From Paenibacillus sp. (GTDB lineage: Bacteria; Bacillota; Bacilli; Paenibacillales; Paenibacillaceae), in NCBI GenBank assembly GCA_023512345.1, contig JAILZT010000034.1, positions 1-44,252 on the forward strand: a stretch of 44,252 nt of DNA, in the 5' to 3' direction. This document shows, one piece after another, positions 26,364 to 33,950 of this stretch. Position 1 is the stretch's first letter, and every line of letters starts with the position of its first letter. Made by a program: the position numbers and the translations under genes. The notes beneath the pieces were generated by a model. It had not been told where the DNA came from and did no database searches. It saw only the letters and a program-made list of their open reading frames with translations.

Positions 26364-27503
26364 ATGATGCATAAATCAAGAATGTTTTTTACAATGCTGG
26401 TCAGTTCCTTTCGCAAAAGAAAATCAAGAATGATGATTGCTTTGTTCGCGATTATTGTTGGAACTGCAGTAATTTCCGGCTTGATTAGTGTCTACTACGA
26501 TATAAGTATAAAAATGGGTATGGAATTTCGCTCTTACGGGGCGAACTTAATTCTCACACCCGGACCTGATTCACAGGAAAATGTATTCCCGCAAAATACG
26601 GTTAAGGAAATTGCTGATATTTTCCCGCAGGAGGATGTTGTTGGATATACCCCTTATCTTTATGGATTGGCTCATCTCAATACCCAACGACTGGTAGTTG
26701 TAGGTACTAGGTTTGATCAGATCTCTAAGATTACTCCTTACTGGGAGATAACCGGGGAAATAGATGCGGACCGGAATGCTACGGGGATTGCCCTGGTTGG
26801 GAAGACGGTATCGGAGAAGCTAGGTTACAAAATTGGAGCAGTACTGCCAATGAAAGATGAAATCACAGGGAACGAACAAAAGGTAACGGTACAGGCCATT
26901 ATTAGTAGTGGGGGTACGGAAGATAATCAAATCTTTATCAGCCTAGGAGATGCCCAAAAACTTTTTCATCAGGAAAACCTGGCTAATGCCGCCTACTTCA
27001 GTGTAACAGGGGATAAGCTGGAATCAACAGCCGCTTTAATCAATGAGAAGTATCCGTTAATGGAGCTTAGTCCAATTAAGCAAATTTCCAGCTCGGAGAC
27101 TGTCATGTTGGATAAAATCAGTTCGCTTGTTTATATCGTCGTTGCGATTATTTTATTATCCACATTATTGTGTGTGGCCACAACGATGATGACTATGGTT
27201 ATGGAGCGAAAACAGGAGATTGCCTTGAAAAAGGTGTTGGGCGCTCAGAACAAAGCCCTTTCCTTGGAATTTCTAAGCGAAGCGGCAGTATTGGCGTTAG
27301 CAGGTACTCTTATTGGCCTATTTTTCGGGTATTTTCTTGCCCAAATCATAGGACAAAGCGTATTCCAATCCACCATTTCCTTTCGCTGGGCAGTGATTCC
27401 TCTCGTCACGGTCACCGCCTTACTTGTAGCCGGCCTAGCTTCACTAATTCCGCTCAGATCCGTAATTGGTATTGAGCCTGCGGTTGTTCTCAAAGGGGAA
27501 TAA
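26364..27503 (+). CDS. ABC transporter permease, MacB/FtsX type (second of pair)
   Basis: A 379-residue permease with the same plan as its upstream neighbour: an N-terminal helix (MMIALFAIIVGTAVISGLIS), the extracytoplasmic core with RSYGANLILTPG and GTEDNQIFISL, then three helices including LVYIVVAIILLSTLLCVATT and the loop ERKQEIALKKVLGAQ. Six bases separate it from the preceding stop, and AGGAGG lies before the ATG, so the genes are tightly coupled. With its partner and the ATPase downstream it completes a MacB-like exporter or mechanotransmitter within the iron operon. Confidence 0.9.
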   Translation: MMHKSRMFFTMLVSSFRKRKSRMMIALFAIIVGTAVISGLISVYYDISIKMGMEFRSYGANLILTPGPDSQENVFPQNTVKEIADIFPQEDVVGYTPYLYGLAHLNTQRLVVVGTRFDQISKITPYWEITGEIDADRNATGIALVGKTVSEKLGYKIGAVLPMKDEITGNEQKVTVQAIISSGGTEDNQIFISLGDAQKLFHQENLANAAYFSVTGDKLESTAALINEKYPLMELSPIKQISSSETVMLDKISSLVYIVVAIILLSTLLCVATTMMTMVMERKQEIALKKVLGAQNKALSLEFLSEAAVLALAGTLIGLFFGYFLAQIIGQSVFQSTISFRWAVIPLVTVTALLVAGLASLIPLRSVIGIEPAVVLKGE

Positions 27504-27524
27504 CCTAGAAAGGAGTAAGAGATA

Positions 27525-28193
27525 ATGAGTATTCTAGAAATTTCCGGGATGAGTAAAAAATACGGTACATTACATGCACTACAGGATATTACGTTTTCCG
27601 TGGAACCGGGGGAATGGGTATCGATCATGGGGTCTTCAGGTTCAGGGAAGAGTACGATGTTAAATATGATCGGGCTTATGGATAAACCGACAAGCGGCAT
27701 TGTAAAGATTGATGGTATTGTGACCACATCTCTGAGCTCGAAAAAACTGACGGAGATCCGTAGGGATAAAATAGGATTGGTATTCCAACAATTTCACTTA
27801 GTTCCCCACCTTACAGCTCTGGAGAATGTGATGATGGCCCAATATTATCATAGTATGCCGGACGAAAAAGAGGCAGCGGCCGCGCTGGCTCGAGTCGGTT
27901 TGGAGGGACGGGCACGGCATTTACCGCGCCAATTATCTGGGGGAGAGCAACAACGGGTTTGTATTGCCAGAGCACTTATTAATTACCCCGCTTTAATCCT
28001 GGCTGACGAACCTACCGGTAATCTGGATGAGACCAATGAAAAAATCGTACTTGATTTATTCCAAGAGCTGCATAACGAAGGTCATACCATAATCATGGTA
28101 ACCCATGCGCCTGAAGTGGGTGAGTTAGCTGAACGGCAGATTCGTCTGGAGTATGGGAAGATTAAAGAGATTCGTACACCGATCAAACTGTAG
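27525..28193 (+). CDS. ABC transporter ATP-binding protein (LolD/MacB type)
   Basis: A 222-residue ATPase with all motifs intact: Walker A GSSGSGKST, Q-loop FQQFHLVPHL, signature LSGGEQQRV, Walker B LILADEPTGNLD and switch His in VTHAP. Its size and QQFHLVPHLTALENV place it in the family serving MacB/FtsX permeases. AGGAG precedes the ATG. It is last in the six-gene operon and is followed by a clear terminator. The thioredoxin-like genes that end the Campylobacter locus are absent. Confidence 0.94.
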   Translation: MSILEISGMSKKYGTLHALQDITFSVEPGEWVSIMGSSGSGKSTMLNMIGLMDKPTSGIVKIDGIVTTSLSSKKLTEIRRDKIGLVFQQFHLVPHLTALENVMMAQYYHSMPDEKEAAAALARVGLEGRARHLPRQLSGGEQQRVCIARALINYPALILADEPTGNLDETNEKIVLDLFQELHNEGHTIIMVTHAPEVGELAERQIRLEYGKIKEIRTPIKL

Positions 28194-28256
28194 AGTATAT
28201 AATTACCTGCGGGCCATGGAAGTCTGACTAAATGTGTAATAAAAATAATTTGATTT

Positions 28257-28290
28257 AACAGGACCTCCTATTTTTTAGAGGTCTTGTTTT
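28257..28290 (+). terminator. Terminator of the iron uptake operon
   Basis: AACAGGACCTC (28257-28267) and GAGGTCTTGTT (28278-28288) form an 11-bp stem with one wobble, ending in TTTT. Confidence 0.8.
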
Positions 28291-29020
28291 GGTATATTTT
28301 TACTAGGTGTGGTTAAGACAAGACAATCATCTATATTTTTTGAAGGATAAAATGATGATTGTTGAAAGAGCGGATTGCATATATTTCTGGATCTGACATT
28401 TCAGAGTATAAAGTGTTGGAAAAAGACTTACAGAATCATGACCGATTTTTATTAAGTAAAAGTTCACCTGGAGGTTTTGTTGCAGAAGAAGATGGGGAAT
28501 TGTGTACCTACGGGGCAAGTTTAGGTAACAAAATAATTATCAGGAATTAAGGACCGTGTCATGCAGGATGCCGGGACCGAGATGGCTTCTTTAATCAGGG
28601 AAGAGTATATCAAAGTTGGAACAGAAGTACCCTTACACAATCAATGCTGCATAATTCATCGCAAAGGTTGACTCAGTGAATTGAAATATATGAAGTTCAC
28701 GAGGATCATGATACAAGCCAGTAATTTAATGTTAAGCATATTCATTGTAGGGGGTAATGTTCATGAATTTACCACGAATATTCTGTCTTTTGTATATTCC
28801 CCATATTCTTTTATCGTTTTTTCATGGAAGATTACCAATACGGTGGGTCCTTCCTAGTGAGGTGCTTATTGTTGGATATATGGCAGGCGTATATATTCAT
28901 TAAAATTAGAATTTAAAATATTAACTCCATGAAAAACACAATCATTCAACATCGTGTCCACATATAATCCCTTTACAATGAAAATATCAACAGAAAGCAT
29001 TATATAGAGGAGGTAAACAA
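28291..29020. other. Decayed stretch with short coding-like pieces
   Basis: Short open pieces occur without clear family: 28359-28550 (63 codons, TTG start, no good site), 28561-28671 (MQDAGTEMASLIREEYIKVG onward) and 28763-28903 (46 codons, GGGGGT upstream, hydrophobic, ending EVLIVGYMAGVYIH). They are in different frames and look like remnants. From about 28856 the sequence matches 31969 onward, the start of the duplicated cassette. Confidence 0.4.
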
Positions 29021-29212
29021 ATGGATTGGTCTTGGTTATTGTTATTGATTTGTCCGCTGGTGATGGTATTTATGATGTTTAGAATGAAAGGAAAGAATGG
29101 TCATGGCTCTCATTCTAACCACTCACAAATGGATTGGACCCTACATGAAGACTACAATGAATTAAAAGTGGAAAATCAACGCTTGAAAATACAAATCCAA
29201 AAGTTGTCCTAA
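29021..29212 (+). CDS. Small membrane protein of the MDWSW family, copy 1
   Basis: A 63-residue protein: one N-terminal membrane helix (MDWSWLLLLICPLVMVFMMF), then a Gly/His/Lys linker (KGKNGHGSHSNHS) and a charged, probably coiled-coil C-terminus. The CPL-MM helix and His-rich linker resemble small proteins often found beside copper or heavy-metal genes (DUF2933-like), but the family assignment is uncertain. AGAGGAGGT lies seven bases before the ATG. Close copies are at 32135 and, degenerate, at 33951. A terminator follows at 29446. Confidence 0.8.
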   Translation: MDWSWLLLLICPLVMVFMMFRMKGKNGHGSHSNHSQMDWTLHEDYNELKVENQRLKIQIQKLS

Positions 29213-29445
29213 TAACTCATAATTTATGAGTAAACCCGAACTAACATACAGTTCATAACGGATAATAAGTTGTTTGGGGTAGATTTAGAGACCGAAGTAT
29301 AAGAGGTACATCCCCCTTTAGGGGATATGAAAGTGAAATGGAAAATTACTGATGTGCCTTTGCAGATGGGATAGTGAAGAAATTTTGCCTATCTAGGAAG
29401 TGAACCATAAAGGGCATCGTTAAATATGTCAGTTAAATCCGTGAT

Positions 29446-29488
29446 CCAGCCAAGTCTCACTATAACCCGAGACTTGCTGGTTTTTACT
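29446..29488 (+). terminator. Terminator after small protein copy 1
   Basis: CCAGCCAAGTCTC pairs with GAGACTTGCTGG (one bulge), followed by TTTTT. The same hairpin in copy 2 (32592-32627) has lost its lower stem to an insertion. Confidence 0.8.
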
Positions 29489-29611
29489 TTTTATGTTTTA
29501 GAAATGGAAAGTTGAAGCTACCTAGCGTTATGAAAAAAACTGGTAACCCAAATGTACAGGTGATTTTTGAATAGTAAAACCATTGAGAAATTAAATACAG
29601 AGCAGGTGAGA

Positions 29612-29911
29612 ATGTTGTCTAACCATCGATTGTTAATTGTACATAAAGACCGAAATATGAGGAATCTTCTCCGGATTTACTTATTAGAAAAGGGATTCTC
29701 AATAAAAGTAGCAGCTACGGGTCATTATTCGTTGACTATGTTGAAAAAACACTCCTTTGACATTATCCTCCTGGAAGTGAAAATGCCGGATATGGATGGT
29801 TGCCAAGTCTGCAAAATCATTAGGGGAAGAGACACAGTACCCATTATTATGCTTTCAGCATCTACGAAAATAGAGGAAAAACTTCGTTGTTTTGGGATGG
29901 GAGTCTCTTGA
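29612..29911 (+). pseudogene. Response regulator fragment, receiver domain cut
   Basis: About 95 residues match the N-terminus of the regulator at 32870, then the frame changes abruptly after CFGMG to VS and a stop. The conserved lysine and the whole DNA-binding domain are missing. The phospho-acceptor position reads ILLEVKMPD, so Asp is replaced by Glu (copy 2 keeps Asp). The ATG at 29612 is homologous to the copy 2 start; the frame is open further upstream to a TTG at 29567. A repeat-hairpin-XRE unit begins 12 bases after the break, suggesting its arrival caused the truncation. Confidence 0.8.
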
Positions 29912-29922
29912 TAAAAAACCGA

Positions 29923-29982
29923 GGAACCAGTAAAGAATGTCTGGAACCAGTAAAGAAAGTCTGGAACTAGTAAAGAAACTGT
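29923..29982 (+). repeat. Three tandem 20-bp repeats upstream of the second small XRE gene
   Basis: GGAACCAGTAAAGAATGTCT, GGAACCAGTAAAGAAAGTCT and GGAACTAGTAAAGAAACTGT follow one another exactly, with a partial fourth (GGACCACTAATGGAAC). The 20-base period and the TAAAG core match the tract at 14531 before the other small XRE gene. Confidence 0.85.
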
Positions 29983-30011
29983 GGACCACTAATGGAACAA
30001 AAATTACTTCT

Positions 30012-30051
30012 AAGGTTGTCCTTCATAAATATTTGAGGGCAACCTTTTTTT
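30012..30051 (+). terminator. Terminator-like hairpin just upstream of the second XRE start
   Basis: AAGGTTGTCCTT (30012-30023) and GAGGGCAACCTT (30035-30046) form a 12-bp stem with two wobbles, then TTTTT. The ribosome binding site GAGGAG starts directly after the T-run. No intact gene lies upstream for it to terminate, which favours an attenuator or the end of a short RNA. Confidence 0.82.
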
Positions 30052-30064
30052 GAGGAGTGAAGAG

Positions 30065-30259
30065 ATGGCATCTATTGGAGATAAGATTAAAACCATAAGA
30101 AAAGCACGAGAGTTGAGCCAGGTTGAATTTTCGGCAATCATAGGTATATCTCAGATACGTTTACTTGAAATAGAAAAGAACATTACTAAGCCCTCAGCGG
30201 AAACATTAATACAACTTAGAAAGAAGTTTAACATTGATATTAATTGGTTGTTGGATTAA
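30065..30259 (+). CDS. Small stand-alone XRE-family DNA-binding protein, second copy
   Basis: A 64-residue protein: a single Cro/C1-type helix-turn-helix (GDKIKTIRKARELSQVEFSA, then IIGISQIRLLEIEKNITKPS) with the C-terminus FNIDINWLLD. About 60% of residues match the protein at 14703. The start ATG 30065 follows GAGGAG; the frame is open to a TTG at 30050 inside the hairpin's T-run, which is unlikely as a start. It shares its layout (20-base repeats, then hairpin, then XRE gene) with the first unit. Target unproven; the repeats are the obvious candidate. Confidence 0.78.
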   Translation: MASIGDKIKTIRKARELSQVEFSAIIGISQIRLLEIEKNITKPSAETLIQLRKKFNIDINWLLD

Positions 30260-30773
30260 TTGACTTATGACTACAAGACAATAATTCGTTTATGCCAGTG
30301 CCGGGGAATCAAAACTCCGATATTACACCGGGATATGGAGGCAAACGTCTGTACCACTTTATGCAAAAGGAGACCAACCGGAATTTACTGGTTGATCTTC
30401 TTTCGATTCTTTGTGGCATTCTCTTAGAATCAATCATATGTAGTTAGAATTTTCCAGGCTTATGTTATGGGAGGCCATTACTATAACAATTTAGAATACT
30501 AATGGAGGCGATAACTAAAGAAATCAATTGAAATCCTACTTTGTAGTTGAGAAATTGACAGGATGGAAGAGATCATCGACGGAGTAACCGGCCTTCGCAA
30601 GGGAGTGTTAATAATAATAAACCAAGAGTTCTTTTCCTTTTTTTTTTAATAAAGATCCCCTCCAAATCCACTCATTTCCTCATGCTATCCCATCAGGATT
30701 TTTACAAGTGTCTACTTGAAGGGGATGAAGATAATACCAAGCAATAATACCAATTACCGAATTTTTTTATTTA
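30260..30773. other. Gap with no recognised gene
   Basis: About 510 bases. A weak hairpin near 30371-30412 (GACCAACC against GGTTGATC, one mismatch, then CTTCTTTC) could terminate the XRE transcript. A T10 run is at about 30639-30648. No ORF with a ribosome binding site; nothing resembles the missing end of the cut response regulator. Confidence 0.4.
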
Positions 30774-31196
30774 TTATTGAAGCATTAGATTTTTTTTAGC
30801 TAGTACTTTGTTGTTCGATTCATAAGTACACTCGTAACTTCCGGATGGCCACGATGCTGCACTTAAGTCTATTATTTGCCCCGAAACGCCAGCTTTATTC
30901 TTTATTTTTAACTCTCTAACAATTACTCCATCAGACAGACGGGTAACCTTAAACTTTGCCTCGAAATCACCTTTTGCTAATTCAGGGAAAGAAATCTGCG
31001 CTTTAAGACCATCTCTCGTGGTAAATATGGGAGCTGAATCAACAAAAGCTAGATAGTCATTGGTCCTGTAACCAAAAGTCATTTCATAGTTTTTAGGTGA
31101 GCTAATAGGTCTAAAAAACAAATTATTTATGATGATAAAGACAAGTATAAAAAAGATTATAATTGCACTATAAAAAATAATTATTGTCTTTCTCAT
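30774..31196 (-). CDS. Membrane-anchored hypothetical protein
   Basis: A 140-residue protein. An N-terminal signal anchor (TIIIFYSAIIIFFILVFIII) is followed by an extracytoplasmic domain of alternating beta-like stretches (KAQISFPELAKGDFEAKFKV; SWPSGSYECTYESN) that could be an Ig-like fold. No family is recognised. It is alone on the minus strand within decayed sequence. The start is taken as the ATG at 31196, but I see no strong ribosome binding site. AT-rich codon use suits its surroundings. It might be a remnant of a longer element. Confidence 0.6.
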   Translation of the reverse strand: MRKTIIIFYSAIIIFFILVFIIINNLFFRPISSPKNYEMTFGYRTNDYLAFVDSAPIFTTRDGLKAQISFPELAKGDFEAKFKVTRLSDGVIVRELKIKNKAGVSGQIIDLSAASWPSGSYECTYESNNKVLAKKNLMLQ

Positions 31197-32134
31197 AATA
31201 AGTTAGCCACCCGCAATCTCTTAATAATTTGTAAGGCGTTCATCATTACCTAAGAAAATAAAACTAGAACAATTATAACCTTTGTTGAGGTAATTATGTG
31301 TAAATGCTGCGTTAGGTTTGGCTTACAATAGGTCTTTCCGAAATCCAGATATCCAGACCATGATCCTAACTTGATTTTACGGTCAAATAGAGGGTAGCCG
31401 ATTAAAACCGCCGTATTAAAGGGAGGGAACAGAGTTGGATGTAGACAATATAGAATGTTAGCTACAGCTGACCTATACCTTTGATATGTAGATTGTCCAA
31501 TTGAATAATATCCGAAAGGATACGTTTCTCATCGTTTGTCTAAAAATCTTTTTTCAAAATAGTCCGAACGCAAGTTGGTGTTCATCATTTATATAAATAT
31601 CCGGAATTCCAAGCTTTGGTTTCCAATAAAAGTGTGAGCGGCACCCTTAAAAAACTTGCTTTTGTACTGGCGACACAGCAAATTATTGGGCAATCATGGA
31701 AACCACTATGTATCAATGGAGGACTATCTACCTTCCTTACCTAATTACTTCCCGAAAATACGCTTAATAGGTGTGTAATTCCCTTTGCTGGGCCAACTAC
31801 TGCACGAACTTCAGAATAATGTCCACTAACTATTGAAGCCACAAAGTAAAGGGACGTCACATACGTTATTTCAGGCTCATGAACCCATCCAACCTGAAAT
31901 AAGTCGCCAGGGGTACCCGTTTATTGCTCAGCAACCATCAATCAAGAACTTGAAAATGGTGATCCAGATGGTGAGGTGCTGATTGTTGGATATGTGGCAG
32001 GCGTATAAATTCATTAAAATTAGAATTTAAATTATTAACTCCATGAAAAACACAATCTTTCAACATAGTGTCCACATATAATCCCTTTACAATGAAAATA
32101 TCAACAGAAAGCAATATATAGAGGAGGTAAACAA
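31197..32134. other. Decayed region before cassette copy 2
   Basis: No intact gene. Coding-like traces: a plus-strand open piece about 31567-31742 (containing HHLYKYPEFQALVSNKSVSG) and a minus-strand open piece 31920-31741 (VGWVHEPEITYVTSLYFVAS onward, no start codon). Neither is recognised. A perfect 10-bp inverted repeat, TTATTTCAGG/CCTGAAATAA, lies at 31866-31902. The duplicated cassette begins at about 31969. Confidence 0.4.
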
Positions 32135-32329
32135 ATGGATTGGTCTTGGTTACTGTTATTGATTTGTCCGCTAGTGATGGTATTTATGATGTTTGGAATG
32201 AAAGGAAAGAATGGCCAAGGCTCTCATTCTAACCACTCACAAATGGATTGGACTCTTCATGAAGACTACAATGAATTAAAAGTGAAAAATCAACTCTTGA
32301 AAATACAAATCCAAAAGTTGTCCAAATAA
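32135..32329 (+). CDS. Small membrane protein of the MDWSW family, copy 2
   Basis: A 64-residue protein, nearly identical to that at 29021, with the same helix MDWSWLLLLICPLVMVFMMF, a His/Ser linker and a charged coiled tail; a few substitutions (R21G, H28Q, E51K) and one extra Lys at the end. The ribosome binding site and 100 bases of leader are also conserved. The retained frame in both copies, against a degenerate third copy, suggests selection on the protein. Possible metal-related role from the His linker and nearby copper genes only. Confidence 0.8.
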   Translation: MDWSWLLLLICPLVMVFMMFGMKGKNGQGSHSNHSQMDWTLHEDYNELKVKNQLLKIQIQKLSK

Positions 32330-32591
32330 CTCATAATTTAAGAGTAAACCCAAACTAACATGCAGTTCATAACGGATAATAAGTTGTTTGGGGTAGATTT
32401 AAAGACCGAAGTATAAGAGGTACGTCTCCTTTAGGAGATATGAAAGTGAAATGGAAAATTACTGATGTGCCTTTGCAGATGGGATAGTGAAGAAATGTCG
32501 CCTATCTAGGAAGTGAACCATAAAGGCCTTCGTTATATATGTCAGTTATTAAATCCGTGATCCAGCCACAATACGAAAAATATAAATCAGT

Positions 32592-32627
32592 AAGTCTCAC
32601 AATAACCCGAGACTTGCTGGTTTTTAA
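32592..32627 (+). terminator. Terminator after small protein copy 2
   Basis: AAGTCTC and GAGACTT flank a 10-base loop, then TGCTGGTTTTT. It corresponds to the terminator at 29446, but a roughly 21-base insertion separates the lower CCAGC arm from the stem, so it is probably weaker. Confidence 0.65.
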
Positions 32628-32640
32628 TTATTGTGTTTTA

Positions 32641-32680
32641 GAAAAGAAAAGAAAAGAAAAGAAAAGAAAAGAAAAGAAAA
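32641..32680 (+). repeat. (GAAAA)8 pentanucleotide tract
   Basis: Eight perfect GAAAA units, absent at the matching position of cassette copy 1 (which reads GAAATGGAAAG). It lies about 190 bases upstream of the response regulator start. Such tracts can vary in length by slippage. Confidence 0.95.
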
Positions 32681-32869
32681 GCTGAAGCTGCCTAGGGCTA
32701 TGGGAAACACTGGTAACCCAATTGTATAGGTGATTTTTGGTTAGTAGAACCATTGTCGATGTAGTTAAGAAGATGGGAATTTGTATAATTCAATTCTGTA
32801 TATTCTGCATTTTATCAACAATCTAACTCTCTCTTATAATAAGAGAAACTAAATACAGAGTAGGTGAGA

Positions 32870-33577
32870 ATGTTGTCCAACCATCGATTGTTAATTGTAC
32901 ATAAAGACCGGAATATGAGGAATCTTCTCCGGATTTACTTATTAGAAAAAGGATTCTCAATAAAAGTAGCAGCTACAGGCAAATATGCGTTGACTATGTT
33001 GAAAAAACACTCCTTTGACATTATCCTGCTGGATGTTAAAATGCCGGATATGGATGGTTGCCAAATCTGCAAAATCATTAGGGAAAGAGACACAGTACCC
33101 CTCCTTATGCTTTCAGCATGTTCGAAAATTAAGGAAAAACTTCTTTGTTTTGGGATGGGGGCGGATGATTTTCTGAATAAACCTTTTGATATGGAAGAGC
33201 TGTTAGCCCGAATGAATTCCTTATTACGCAGAGCAGAAATAGCTCAAACCTCTTTATCCATGATAAATGTGATGGATTTTCCAGGGGTTAGAATACACTT
33301 GGATGTTAGGGAGATTCATATTCAGAACATTTCCATAAAATTAACTAAAAAAGAAATCGAGTTACTCATTACTCTTGCTCAGTGTAGCCAACTTGTTTAT
33401 ACCAGAGAAGAATTGGTAGAAAAAATGTTTGGAATCGAATATAAGGGTGGGACACGTGTTATCGATACGCACATTAGTAATATACGTGAGAAACTACAAA
33501 CGGCAGGTGTGGAAAATTGCCCTATTCAAACCATACGGGGGGTTGGGTATAAATTCCCTGCTACTGCTGAGGCCTAA
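32870..33577 (+). CDS. OmpR/PhoB-type orphan response regulator with an atypical receiver
   Basis: A 235-residue protein: receiver domain (about 1-118) and winged-helix DNA-binding domain (about 135-232, with KKEIELLITLAQ and GGTRVIDTHISNIREKL...TIRGVGYKF). The phospho-acceptor Asp55 (ILLDVKMPD), Ser82 and Lys104 (NKPFD) are present. The usual acidic pair after beta-1 (for example VDDE/VEDE) is replaced by VHKD, so magnesium-dependent phosphorylation may be weak or absent. No histidine kinase is adjacent. The start is ATG 32870 behind AGGTGA; GTG 32864 is an alternative. Confidence 0.85.
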   Translation: MLSNHRLLIVHKDRNMRNLLRIYLLEKGFSIKVAATGKYALTMLKKHSFDIILLDVKMPDMDGCQICKIIRERDTVPLLMLSACSKIKEKLLCFGMGADDFLNKPFDMEELLARMNSLLRRAEIAQTSLSMINVMDFPGVRIHLDVREIHIQNISIKLTKKEIELLITLAQCSQLVYTREELVEKMFGIEYKGGTRVIDTHISNIREKLQTAGVENCPIQTIRGVGYKFPATAEA

Positions 33578-33950
33578 CTTCCATGTTCCTTAGTGGTATT
33601 AACCCTTCAGAATGGTTCATCTGTGTATCAATTATTAATAATCTTTAGCTCACCAAAATGTTATTAAAGCATAATAAAGTAAAGCAATGATCCAATTTGG
33701 CATAAGTATGGGCCCCCTGCTTGTTTTTATTGTCTCTATGAAGTTTCGGGCAACATATTACCAAGTCATTTCTGGAGCTCATTATAAAAGAACAGGCTAA
33801 CTCTGGACAACCGGTTGTTGGCTTGTTTTGTATTGGAGGTATATTTAAATTTTTACCCAACTACATTATTAACTTAATATTTCAACATATTTTCTACACA
33901 CTCATTTCTTACAATAAAATTATAAACAATAGACTTATAGGAGGTTGCTT
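33578..33950. other. Gap with degenerate leader of the third small-protein copy
   Basis: No gene is seen. From about 33865 the sequence resembles the leader of the two cassette copies (ATTATTAACT, TTCAACATA, TTACAAT, then AGGAGGT), diverged but in the same order. Confidence 0.5.

Larger units (their letters stand above)
28856..29900. repeat. Duplicated cassette, copy 1
   Basis: It runs in parallel, at about 90% identity by eye, with 31969-33147. The shared part covers the leader, the small MDWSW protein gene, its downstream region and terminator, and the N-terminal part of a response regulator. The match ends inside the regulator at GGGATGGG near 29901. Differences include a 40-base GAAAA tract, a roughly 21-base insertion and about 80 extra bases before the regulator in copy 2. 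Confidence 0.85.
31969..33147. repeat. Duplicated cassette, copy 2
   Basis: It parallels 28856-29900 through the leader, the small MDWSW gene, its terminator region and the start of the response regulator. Here the regulator is complete. Copy 2 carries extra pieces: the GAAAA tract (32641-32680), an insertion near 32570-32591 and about 80 bases before the regulator with a possible promoter. Confidence 0.85.

Noticed and set aside
28359..28550. A 63-codon open frame with a TTG start
   Set aside because: It has no ribosome binding site, no recognisable motif, and the following coding-like sequence is in other frames. Treated as part of a decayed stretch.
28763..28903. A 46-codon hydrophobic ORF with a GGGGGT upstream
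   Set aside because: It crosses the edge of the duplicated segment, and its C-terminal part also ends in a stop in the second copy with a different upstream sequence, so it is not conserved as a unit.
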